DNA of 64,000 nt from an uncultured Isosphaeraceae bacterium (GTDB taxonomy: Bacteria > Planctomycetota > Planctomycetia > Isosphaerales > Isosphaeraceae), in NCBI GenBank assembly GCA_945957605.1, contig CAMFLR010000011.1, positions 213,516 to 277,515 of the forward strand. Reading direction: 5' to 3'. The notes beneath the pieces are model-generated. The model searched no databases and had not been told where the DNA came from. It was given only the letters and a program-made list of their open reading frames with translations. A program made the position numbers and the translations under genes. Each line of letters starts with the position of its first letter. Position 1 is the stretch's first letter. Shown one piece after another: positions 17,194 through 25,133 of the stretch.

Positions 17194-18336
17194 TTATTCA
17201 GATTTTTGTGAGCGTTGCTCAGGCTTGATCGCCAGTTTGAGCGATTGAATCAGGAAGAAAAAGAGCAGGATCGGCGGGATTGCGTACGCGATGTAAATCG
17301 TCTGCGGAATGCCGAGCGACGGTCCGGCCATGGCGAGCGGTAGGACGAACAGGATCGACAGCAGGATCATGCAGCCGACTGATGTCATGATCGTTTTGAA
17401 ATTATTGGTCTCACTTACTTCTTCATAGTTTAAATCGACCGCTCGTCCGCGTTTCAGTCCTCGCACCACGGCCGATGCGAGTTCCATCGCACGCGTGCCG
17501 TCGAGCAGGTTAGGACGTTCGATTTCGCCACGTTTTGCTCGCTGCAAGACATCAAAAATGGCTGCGTGTGCGTCCCACGCGACAAACTCTTGAGTCGTGC
17601 CGTCGGAATGTTGCAGACGCGAGGGGCCAGACCAGTCGGACGCGAGTTCGAGCGTCAGCGTGGCACGTTCGCAGGTCAGGGTGATCCGCGACTTTGCGGC
17701 GGGCTCGTGAGGAAACAGCCGCATTTCCGCGAGACGTTCGTTGGCACTTTGAAGCTGGACGGTCAGGCTGCGCGTGGGTTCGATACCTGGCGGATCGCCG
17801 ATTGCGTTGACGGTTTTGACTTCGCCGAGGAAGACGCGAGCCACGTCAACCCAGCGTGGGAACGCAAAGTTGGCCAGGTTGGCTGACGGCGGATGTTCGT
17901 CGCTGGGGGCTTCGATGCGCAGGTTGCGAAATGCGCCAAAGGCATCGCTTGAGAGGGCGTCGCGAAGAGCAATGATTCCAGGGTGCAGGCGGCCGGGCAT
18001 GTCAGGGACGACGAGCGCGCCGGTTTCCTCGCGACTGAGAGCGACCTGATAGTAGCCGTCGGCGTTCGTTCCGGGCGGATGCATGCAGATGACGGCAAGC
18101 CCTGCTCCGGCAGCGCGACGGAGCGACTCATCTCGTTCCTGAATTGCACCACCCAGAATCATCAACTCGACGCCGGAAACGGCGAGTGCGGCTTCAAAGT
18201 CCTTGGGGATCGCCAGATCGGGGAAAATCTCGGGGAATCCGGGAAATGCCGCAACGACGACGTGCTCGGTTTGTCCCGACAGCCAGCGTGCCCAGGAGCG
18301 TTCTTCGAGGCCGTCACCCAGTATCAGAATGTTCAT
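17194..18336 (-). CDS. Gfo/Idh/MocA-like protein with C-terminal membrane helices
   Basis: Starting at the ATG at 18336, the 380-residue protein opens with a Rossmann-like MNILILGDGLEE and continues GVELMILGGAIQERDESLRR and AGLAVICMHPPGTNADG. This is the layout of the Gfo/Idh/MocA nucleotide-binding domain, but the usual EKP is replaced by HPP, so normal dehydrogenase chemistry is doubtful. The middle region follows the family's alpha/beta fold loosely. The last 80 residues contain two hydrophobic helices (MTSVGCMILLSILFVLPLAM and IYIAYAIPPILLFFFLIQSL), which is unusual for the family and implies membrane anchoring. The frame is open 24 codons further upstream, but that part looks non-coding. 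The 3' end is duplicated 200 bp downstream. Confidence 0.6.
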   Translation of the reverse strand: MNILILGDGLEERSWARWLSGQTEHVVVAAFPGFPEIFPDLAIPKDFEAALAVSGVELMILGGAIQERDESLRRAAGAGLAVICMHPPGTNADGYYQVALSREETGALVVPDMPGRLHPGIIALRDALSSDAFGAFRNLRIEAPSDEHPPSANLANFAFPRWVDVARVFLGEVKTVNAIGDPPGIEPTRSLTVQLQSANERLAEMRLFPHEPAAKSRITLTCERATLTLELASDWSGPSRLQHSDGTTQEFVAWDAHAAIFDVLQRAKRGEIERPNLLDGTRAMELASAVVRGLKRGRAVDLNYEEVSETNNFKTIMTSVGCMILLSILFVLPLAMAGPSLGIPQTIYIAYAIPPILLFFFLIQSLKLAIKPEQRSQKSE

Positions 18337-18487
18337 CCAGAGAGTCTCGCGGGCACGATTCGCGCCGTCTCGTAACGGCCAGGCTCTTCCATGATAGCGA
18401 ATGGGCAAGCCGGGCGGGATTGACCGCCGGCCAAGTCACGCCGATAATAGGCCAGCTCGGGTTGAAACTGTTGACTGTAAGTGACTT

Positions 18488-19435
18488 GTGGCCGGGGGAC
18501 TTGGGCCGGTGATCACGCTCGAGACCTTGGACAGCATCTCTGCAAAAGCCCGTGGGGCATTTCTGGCGATCGGCAATTTTGACGGCGTCCATCGCGGCCA
18601 CGCTCATTTGATTCGCCGGCTCCGGGCGCTCGCCGATCGTTCCAATGCGCCTGCAATTGCGCTTACATTCGACCCGCATCCCATCGCCCTGCTGCGTCCG
18701 CAAACCGCGCCGGTGCCTCTGGTTTGGACCGACCGCAAGGTCGAACTACTGAAAGAAGAAGGGGCGACCGACGTCGGCGTCTTTCGCACCGGTCCCTGGC
18801 TGCTGGGGATGACGGCCCGCGAGTTTTTCGACAAAGTGATCGTCGGCCTGTTTGCGGCGGGTGGGATGGTCGAGGGGCCAAACTTCGGGTTCGGGCGCGA
18901 CCGCGGCGGGGATTCGCGACTTTTGGGCGAGTGGTGCCGCGAAGCCGGAATGGAGTTCGAGACCGATATTCCGACCGAGACCAATGGCTTGCTGATCTCC
19001 TCAAGCCGAATTCGCGCTGCGCTTGCCGAGGGAAAAGTCACCGAGGCCGAGGCGATGCTCGGTCGACCTCATCGGATTCGCGGGATCGTAACCCACGGCG
19101 CAGCGCGCGGGGCTGGCCTGGGCTTCCCTACCGCGAACCTCGACGGCATCGACACGCAAATCCCGCTCGACGGCGTGTACGCGGCGAAGGCGTTCATTGA
19201 TGGCAGCACGGAATCGGTCGCTTCGGCCGTGCACATCGGACCAAACGTCACATTCGGCGAGCAAGTTCGCAAGGTTGAGGCACATCTGATTGATTTTGAC
19301 GGTGATTTGTACGATCACCACATTGAGCTCGACTTCATCAAGAATCTGCGCGGATCGCAGAAGTTTTCGAGCCTCGACGAATTGCTGGCTCAAATTGAAA
19401 ACGACGTTGCCCAGGCCCGAGTCGCTGCCCAGTAG
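18488..19435 (+). CDS. ribF: bifunctional riboflavin kinase/FAD synthetase
   Basis: RibF phosphorylates riboflavin to FMN and adenylates FMN to FAD. The N-terminal FAD synthetase half has the nucleotidyltransferase signature IGNFDGVHRGH (about 28-38), ALTFDPHP, and ISSSRIR (the ISSTxIR equivalent). The C-terminal riboflavin kinase half has GAGLGFPTANLDG (PTAN motif), GVYAAKAFIDG and YDHHIELDFIKNLR. The 315-residue length is normal. The start is GTG, either at 18488 or at 18509, where GGGGGA lies 9 nt upstream; the choice changes only seven residues. A glycosyltransferase gene follows 55 nt later on the same strand. Confidence 0.95.
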   Translation: MAGGLGPVITLETLDSISAKARGAFLAIGNFDGVHRGHAHLIRRLRALADRSNAPAIALTFDPHPIALLRPQTAPVPLVWTDRKVELLKEEGATDVGVFRTGPWLLGMTAREFFDKVIVGLFAAGGMVEGPNFGFGRDRGGDSRLLGEWCREAGMEFETDIPTETNGLLISSSRIRAALAEGKVTEAEAMLGRPHRIRGIVTHGAARGAGLGFPTANLDGIDTQIPLDGVYAAKAFIDGSTESVASAVHIGPNVTFGEQVRKVEAHLIDFDGDLYDHHIELDFIKNLRGSQKFSSLDELLAQIENDVAQARVAAQ

Positions 19436-19490
19436 GTGCAAACGGATTTCGCGACCCGTCCGGCTGCGACTCCATCCAGAGACTGACTGC

Positions 19491-21056
19491 GTGAACGGAT
19501 CGCCGTTGCCCACGAAACGTCGGCGATTCAACTTCCGCGACGCGACCCTCATCGTCGCAGTGGCGGGCTTGATTTGGCGAGTCGCTCGCTATCTCGCAAA
19601 CTGGCCGCTCTGGGGCGACGAGGCGTTCATCGCGGTCAGCGTGATCACTCGCGGGTTTCACGGCCTCACGCAGCCGCTGGAATACTATCAGATCGCGCCA
19701 CCGGGCTTCCTTTGGATCGAACGCCTGGCCGTCTCGCTGATGGGGGCGTCGGAGTTGGTGCTCCGGCTCCAGCCATTTCTGTGCGGCGTCGCTTCGCTCT
19801 GGCTGTTCTATCGCTTCGCCACGAGGACGATCGATCGGCGAAGTGCGCTGATGGCTGTGGCGATGTTTGCCGCGTCGTTCTATCCGATTCGCCATGCGAA
19901 CGAAGTAAAGCCATACGCCGGCGATTTGCTGCTGGCGCAAGCCATCACAATGCTGGGATGGGCGATCCTCAAGCGTCCCGAGCGTTGGACTACTTGGGGT
20001 GCGCTTACTGTTGTTTCGGTGATCGGCGTCTGGATTTCCTATCCGCTCATTTTTGTTTCGAGCGGGCTGGGAATCTTTCTCGCCTGGCGCGTGAGAGATG
20101 ATCGCCGCCTGTTGTTAGTCAGCGCGATTTTTGTCTCTCTGACGTGCATTAGCTGGGCGGCGATGTATGGCTTGATCGCAAAGCCGCAGGCCGACGCTGC
20201 GCCGTTCTTGACTTCGATGACGACCTGGGAGAACTCGTTTCCGCCGCTCGATCGCCCCTGGCGCTTGCCCTTGTGGTTCATTCAAACCCACACCGGCAAC
20301 ATGATGGCGTATCCCTACGGTGGCAACGATTTTGGTAGCTCGATCACCACGATTCTCGTACTCGCCGGCATTTATTCGCTCTGGCGGAAGAATCGCACGT
20401 TGCTGCTCTTGCTGCTGACGCCCATTCCGCCTGCACTCGCTGCCGCGGCGCTGCATCGTTACCCTTATGGAACGAGCGCACGCATCGCCTTGTTTCTGGC
20501 GCCAGCGATTTGCCTGCTCGCTGGCGCGGGGATTTCCGAGCTCGTTCTGAGGTTGTCGATTCCGCGATTCAAGCGGTTCAACTACGCAATCATCACCGCT
20601 GGATTCGTCATCGCCGCACTCGCGGGCGCGGTGTTCAGCATCGCTGTCCCGTACAAGGATATCGACGATCGCGAGTTGCGCGACGTTGTGCGCGCGATCG
20701 CTGCTAAGACGGAGCCGGGTGATCGCTGGGTTGTGCTCAATGGCCTGACTGCGCTTCCGCGCGACAATGGGATCATGCTCAAGCCGTGGCTTCAACACAC
20801 GGCACAGTTTCGATATTACGTGCTGTGCGACGCCTCCGTGCCGTTCGTCTGGAATCCCGAACCGCACACTCAACTACCATCGCATAGCGGTCGAACGTGG
20901 TTGATCGTGCACGACGCTGGATTCGAGGAGTTCCTCGACTCCGTGCCTCAGCAGTTCAAGTCGCAACTCGCGCCGCTTGGAGCAACGGCACAGATTCGTG
21001 CGGATATTCGCTTCCGCGAATTCGTTGAAGCGTCGGTCTATCCAAGCCCGCGATAG
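19491..21056 (+). CDS. membrane glycosyltransferase of the ArnT/PMT type
   Basis: The 521-residue protein has about 10-12 predicted membrane helices. After the first helix comes NWPLWGDEAF (residues 38-46), containing the Asp-Glu pair that in GT39/GT83 enzymes is catalytic. The next loop reads LEYYQIAPPGFLW, as in polyprenyl-phosphate-sugar transferases. A C-terminal soluble part of about 120 residues follows the last helix. It probably transfers a sugar from a lipid carrier to a lipid or protein on the outer face of the inner membrane; donor and acceptor are unknown. I place the start at GTG 19491 because upstream codons overlap ribF out of frame. It may be cotranscribed with ribF. Confidence 0.82.
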   Translation: MNGSPLPTKRRRFNFRDATLIVAVAGLIWRVARYLANWPLWGDEAFIAVSVITRGFHGLTQPLEYYQIAPPGFLWIERLAVSLMGASELVLRLQPFLCGVASLWLFYRFATRTIDRRSALMAVAMFAASFYPIRHANEVKPYAGDLLLAQAITMLGWAILKRPERWTTWGALTVVSVIGVWISYPLIFVSSGLGIFLAWRVRDDRRLLLVSAIFVSLTCISWAAMYGLIAKPQADAAPFLTSMTTWENSFPPLDRPWRLPLWFIQTHTGNMMAYPYGGNDFGSSITTILVLAGIYSLWRKNRTLLLLLLTPIPPALAAAALHRYPYGTSARIALFLAPAICLLAGAGISELVLRLSIPRFKRFNYAIITAGFVIAALAGAVFSIAVPYKDIDDRELRDVVRAIAAKTEPGDRWVVLNGLTALPRDNGIMLKPWLQHTAQFRYYVLCDASVPFVWNPEPHTQLPSHSGRTWLIVHDAGFEEFLDSVPQQFKSQLAPLGATAQIRADIRFREFVEASVYPSPR

Positions 21057-21466
21057 CTCACTGAACGCCACCTACCTTAAAAGCAAAAGGCTTATGCAGG
21101 AATTCAGGGTGGTAAGCGGTATTCTTGCCTATGTCGGCCTTTTCTGGGTGCCACTGGTTGTACTCAACCAGTGTGCTTGACGCCACTTAGGGCACACTGG
21201 TGGCGTACCACCAGTGGCACCCGACAGTCTGATTTCGACCACCAACCCGAAACCCATCATGAGCGAAGCAAAATACAAAGGCTTCCGGTCAAAACCGCTC
21301 CGGCCGACGGCGCGTCTGCCGCAGTCACGAGGAACGGTGGTCCGAATGTCAATCCGGAGGACTCGGAAGGGCGGGACACTCTAAAGGTTCCACCTAAGAA
21401 TTCGCGTGATCGTGCGTCGTACAGGATGTCCACCACCTCTTCATTTGAAGTCGGCGAGGGATTTCC
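21057..21466. other. intergenic region with a large palindromic repeat
   Basis: These 410 bases separate the glycosyltransferase from a small secreted protein gene, both on the plus strand. Apart from the palindrome at 21146-21222, I see no ORF with coding character and no confident promoter. Confidence 0.5.
21146..21222. repeat. long imperfect inverted repeat (REP-like)
   Basis: The arms 21146-21176 and 21192-21222 are 31 bases each and match at 28 positions around a 15-base loop. Both contain GGGTGCCACTGG and CCAGTGTGC or their complements, so each arm also folds on itself. No ORF or transposase is inside. It may act as a bidirectional terminator or be a dispersed extragenic repeat. Confidence 0.75.
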
Positions 21467-22003
21467 ATGAAGCTTGCACGCCTGTTCGGCATTGCGGCCA
21501 CCACACTGGCGGTTTGTACGTCCGCGCACGCACTCTATACCGTTGCCAACCACGGTACTTGGCCCAAAACTTGGCCGGCGGAACTTGAACCGCTTCGCAA
21601 GCAGGCGCGCACGCTCGTAGGCCCGCAGGTCGCGCAATCGCATTACGAGATTCCATTCACCACTCGCGAGCAATTCGAAGCCGTCTGGCCGCACATTTTA
21701 AAGGTGAAAAGCAAAGGGGCACCGATCATTCTTTTGCGCGGTCCTGACTCGCGTCTCGGCAAAAAGATCGGCGCTGGCGTGCGAATTCACTGCCCTCCGC
21801 CCGAATCACCCAACGACAAGATGCCCAAAGAACCACTCGATTCGCCCAACGTACGCGTGCGCTGGATGTATAAAAACTTCATCGAGCTTGTGGTGGATGA
21901 AGGAGGAATCGTCGACCTCAAACGAATTCCGATGCCCCCCGACACACCCATCGTCGACGAACGTTTTACAAAGGACGCGTCTCCTGCAGCGAAGACGCAA
22001 TAA
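21467..22003 (+). CDS. small secreted protein of unknown function
   Basis: The 178-residue protein has a signal peptide (MKLARLFGIAATTLAVCTSA, cleavage after AHA). The mature part contains YTVANHGTWPKTWPAELEPL, an ILKVKSKGAPIILLRGPDS strand and an acidic/hydrophobic C-terminal half. I do not recognise a domain. The even codon use and clear signal peptide support a real gene. It stands alone between palindromic DNA and a convergent PHP-domain gene. Confidence 0.7.
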   Translation: MKLARLFGIAATTLAVCTSAHALYTVANHGTWPKTWPAELEPLRKQARTLVGPQVAQSHYEIPFTTREQFEAVWPHILKVKSKGAPIILLRGPDSRLGKKIGAGVRIHCPPPESPNDKMPKEPLDSPNVRVRWMYKNFIELVVDEGGIVDLKRIPMPPDTPIVDERFTKDASPAAKTQ

Positions 22004-22273
22004 TCGCGGCCAAAAACCGCGGAATCTCCGCCGAAGGCCAGGCGACCAAATTCGCCCGATGAGTGGATCTGCGCGGTAGAACGATCCGCTCGCCGCGCAC
22101 CTCCGTGTTCTCTTTATGGCTCGGAGCGTTTGCGGATTGCGGCTCGGTCGTAAATCCCGCCGACGAGGTGGTCGCCGCGATTGCGAGAGTCTAATGAATG
22201 TCGGGTGCCATACTTACGCGGTCCGGCGTTGCATGACACTCGTATCTCATACCGACTGACCAACGACCCGATC

Positions 22274-23656
22274 TCAGCGAACGTAAATTGGATTCGCGTA
22301 GATCCATCCGCGCATTTCGCCGTCGATCTTGAGCCAGGCTTCGAGTCGATAGACGCCCTTTTCCTTCACGTCGAATTCGAACCGGCGCCCCTCGGCTTGG
22401 GCGACGGGTTTGCCATCGGCGATCAGGCGAATTGTGGCGTCTTGCGGAAGAAGGCCGACGAGCTTGATCGGTCCGCTATCGAGCTTCAATTCAGAGCCCA
22501 GAAACGACTGACGATCGCCGGTCTGGGCGTAAAATGCAAAGCCGGTTGGGTCGCACATCCAGTCGTGGCTCACATAGGCGCGGCCGTTGCGGAGGGCGTC
22601 TCGTAGCGCGTTTTCGGTCAACTCCGATGCAAAGATGTGCGTGCTCGAATTCAGGAACGAGCGGTGATAGGAATCGAGGTCGACCAGGCCGACGACATCG
22701 CCTGGCTTGTGGCCTTTGACCAGCTCGCGAATCGTCGGCCGTAAGCTCGCGGGGACGGGACGCATCTGATCGTCGCGATCGACGTTCGTGCCGACGATGA
22801 CCGCGTTCTCGTCCTTCATCTTGGCGATCAATATTTGATTGTGATGGCAGTCATTTGCGGCGACACCCGTCAGCCGCTTGTTTTTGGTCTCCGCATCCCA
22901 CTTGTCGAGGTAGACCTTGGGATATTCCACCTGGCCAGCGAAGATTGCGTCGGGCGTTTCGTCGACCGCTTTCTGCAGTTCGGCGATGCCTTTGGGGTCG
23001 GTCATCTTCAACACGAGCGTGAGGATGCCGGCCTTATCGTTCTTGGCGTCGAAATGGCGGTTGTAGATCTCGAGTCCGTCGAGACCTTCCATGCTATGGT
23101 TGGGACGTTCCTCGATGTGCGAGAGGAAGATCAGCCCGCCGTCGGCCGTGACGGCTTTGATGAACTCGGGAGTTTCGAGTTTCATTTGAGCGGCGATTGA
23201 ATGCGTGGGCGCAAGGAGAAATCCGCGCTCCTCGGAACCGGGGACGAACAGCACGCCATCGTGCATGCCGCGCCAGCTTTCGGTGATGAAGTCACGCGGC
23301 GGGCGGTAGTGGTCGCTGAGAAATATGGCGTGAACTCCGGCTTTTTTCGCCTCAGCCAGCATTTCCGGGCGCGTGCCGCCGGTGTGGGCGGAATCTTCGG
23401 CGTGGGCGTGGAAAATCACCCGATAATCGTTCAGCTTTGCGGCCTGGGCGGCTTGTGCCGGGGCGTTGGTGGCAGTCGCGCGCAGACGTTGAGAATCGCG
23501 CTGCGCTGCATTGAGCCGCGCAGGCGCCATTCGTTGTGTCGGAGAGTAGAGTTTGGAACCGGCGAGGCCGTCGGCTGCCCAAGTCGGTGATGAAATCAAA
23601 GCCAAGCCCAGCAGCGCATGGCCAGGGGCGCACCACCCACCGAATAGTACTCGCAT
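22274..23656 (-). CDS. secreted PHP-domain metal-dependent phosphoesterase-like protein
   Basis: The 460-residue protein has a signal peptide ending near TWAADG. It then shows the PHP metal-binding pattern: FHAHAED (His83, His85), AIFLSDHYRPP (Asp115-His116), FVPGSEERGF and LIFLSHIEERP, with an N-terminal Ala/Gln-rich linker. PHP domains hydrolyse phosphoesters using two or three metal ions; the substrate here is unknown. The last 120 residues form a beta-rich accessory region (GPIKLVGLLPQDATIRLIAD). Export is unusual for cytoplasmic PHP enzymes and suggests action on phosphoesters in the periplasm. The gene is monocistronic, convergent with the small secreted protein gene. Confidence 0.82.
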   Translation of the reverse strand: MRVLFGGWCAPGHALLGLALISSPTWAADGLAGSKLYSPTQRMAPARLNAAQRDSQRLRATATNAPAQAAQAAKLNDYRVIFHAHAEDSAHTGGTRPEMLAEAKKAGVHAIFLSDHYRPPRDFITESWRGMHDGVLFVPGSEERGFLLAPTHSIAAQMKLETPEFIKAVTADGGLIFLSHIEERPNHSMEGLDGLEIYNRHFDAKNDKAGILTLVLKMTDPKGIAELQKAVDETPDAIFAGQVEYPKVYLDKWDAETKNKRLTGVAANDCHHNQILIAKMKDENAVIVGTNVDRDDQMRPVPASLRPTIRELVKGHKPGDVVGLVDLDSYHRSFLNSSTHIFASELTENALRDALRNGRAYVSHDWMCDPTGFAFYAQTGDRQSFLGSELKLDSGPIKLVGLLPQDATIRLIADGKPVAQAEGRRFEFDVKEKGVYRLEAWLKIDGEMRGWIYANPIYVR

Positions 23657-23782
23657 CGTCCCGAATCTCCGTCTGCCTCGCGCGGATTCACGTGAGCCAG
23701 GAGACTACCGCACGGGACGATGCGTCGCCAAGTTGTTAGTTCTCAGTTGTCAGATCCCAATGAAGTGTACAGCAGGGCAACA

Positions 23783-24361
23783 TCAGCATGGGACACCGCG
23801 CACACCGTAGAGGAACTGGCGTTCGATCTGCTCGATCAGCGATTCCGGCCACGGCCGTGGTGTGGCGCGAAGGACTTCGTTTATCAGGGCGATCAGCGAT
23901 ATCGCAGAGAAATCGGCGTCGGCCACAGCTACGCCTTCGGCCCGTGTCAGGTCGTCGAGCGCTTCACGAATGATCGTGTGGAACTGCTCTTTGCGCGATG
24001 AGAATCGCGGGAATTCGCCGTTGGGAATCTTGGCGTCGATTGACGGCAACAGTTCGAGGAAATAGGGGAACTTATCAAAGAATCCGACGGCGGCGCGAAT
24101 GATCATACGAATTCGCTCGACCGGGTCGGGCGAGTGGGCAATTCCGGAAAGGACGTCGAAAAGCTGGCGGTCCATTCCATGTTCGATCAATGAGAGGTAA
24201 AGCGCTTCCTTGTCTCGGAAATGGAGGTACAAAGTTCCCTTTGCAACACCTGCACGGCTGGCGATATCGTCCATTCTCACTTCGTGATACGGCCGCTCAG
24301 CAAAAAGTTGCGCGGCAGCTTCAACGATTCGAGGAGACTTCGATGGGTCGGCTGGACGCAT
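23783..24361 (-). CDS. TetR/AcrR-family transcriptional regulator
   Basis: The 192-residue protein opens with a TetR helix-turn-helix: IVEAAAQLFAERPYHEVRMD, then DIASRAGVAKGTLYLHF (32-48), with the typical KGTLYLHFRDKEAL. The C-terminal ligand-binding domain is all-helical and specific to its ligand, which cannot be read from sequence. The start ATG at 24361 opens into a 770-bp palindrome-rich region. The gene points the same way as, and lies downstream of, the metal-efflux operon. It may regulate itself through the TATGACCGGTCATA site at 24528. Confidence 0.92.
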   Translation of the reverse strand: MRPADPSKSPRIVEAAAQLFAERPYHEVRMDDIASRAGVAKGTLYLHFRDKEALYLSLIEHGMDRQLFDVLSGIAHSPDPVERIRMIIRAAVGFFDKFPYFLELLPSIDAKIPNGEFPRFSSRKEQFHTIIREALDDLTRAEGVAVADADFSAISLIALINEVLRATPRPWPESLIEQIERQFLYGVRGVPC

Positions 24362-24527
24362 AGAAACCTCACGTTATCCATGTGTGAAAACAGTACTTGT
24401 GACTGAAGACAGTTGCGAGTCGACCCGAAATGCGTGCCCAGAACGGCAAGCGTGAAAAGATCGGTTCAACGTCCCGAGCGCGATAATCGATTTGACCAGC
24501 GTGCTCGGTGTCGAGTCGCGAAAAGCT

Positions 24528-24541
24528 TATGACCGGTCATA
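24528..24541. promoter_or_regulatory. candidate TetR-family operator
   Basis: TATGACCGGTCATA is a perfect 14-bp palindrome about 170 bp upstream of the TetR gene start. TetR dimers bind palindromes of this size and TGAC...GTCA is a common form. The same TGACCGGTCA core occurs at 52544-52553. Confidence 0.5.
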
Positions 24542-24734
24542 ATGCAATCCATGCGCCACATTGCACCCGGAAATACGGGGCGCATTCACGTAAGTCGTGC
24601 ACCGATGACAGGTTTGGGATGGGGGGAAGCGTGCGCGATTGGCCCGCCGGCACGTGCAGTGCCGCAGGTTCTGGCCGGGACGAGTTAGGCACACTAAGAA
24701 AGCAGGCTTTTCCGTGAAGTCAAGCGAATTCTCA

Positions 24735-24754
24735 CGGAGAAGCGCGCTTCTCCG
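24735..24754. repeat. 20-bp perfect palindrome
   Basis: CGGAGAAGCGCGCTTCTCCG reads the same on both strands without a spacer. It has no T-run on either side, so it is more like a protein-binding site or extragenic palindrome than a terminator. Confidence 0.6.
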
Positions 24755-25133
24755 AAAGCGGCGTGCATGGCTGGATATTACCCAGCACGAAATTGTGCAT
24801 TCTTGCCGTAATGACGTGTTTCACATTCACAGACGAAAACGCAATACAACATCTCAGTGATGCGTATAGGTGCAATTAAGGCGTTAACGCCGGTCGGATT
24901 GCGCAACAATGTCATCAATGACTACGCGCCAACAGGACATTTGGGACATTGATCGCGCGTAAAATCGACGGGATTTCGATACTGGAGACTTTGCGATTCG
25001 CACCAGATCGCGTGCTTCATGCGAATCGGCCTGATTTCACCAATGAACGAAAGGCAGTGCGAATCTGGGCCTCACACCGCCTATTAAAGCCCAGTTTAAA
25101 CGTTAAGCTTTCATGAAGGCCGTGGCGCCCGCC

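Larger units (their letters stand above)
24362..25133. other. long intergenic region rich in perfect palindromes
   Basis: No ORF here has coding character. The region holds TATGACCGGTCATA (24528-24541), a 20-bp perfect palindrome (24735-24754), GGCGTTAACGCC (24880-24891), and an inverted repeat CGATTCGCA...TGCGAATCG (24994-25002 and 25020-25028). It contains the TetR gene's promoter and the 3' end of the efflux operon. A short RNA gene is possible but I cannot show one. Confidence 0.6.

Noticed and set aside
19290..19490. Longer start for the glycosyltransferase
   Set aside because: The first 67 codons of the long frame overlap ribF in a different frame and have no membrane or family character.
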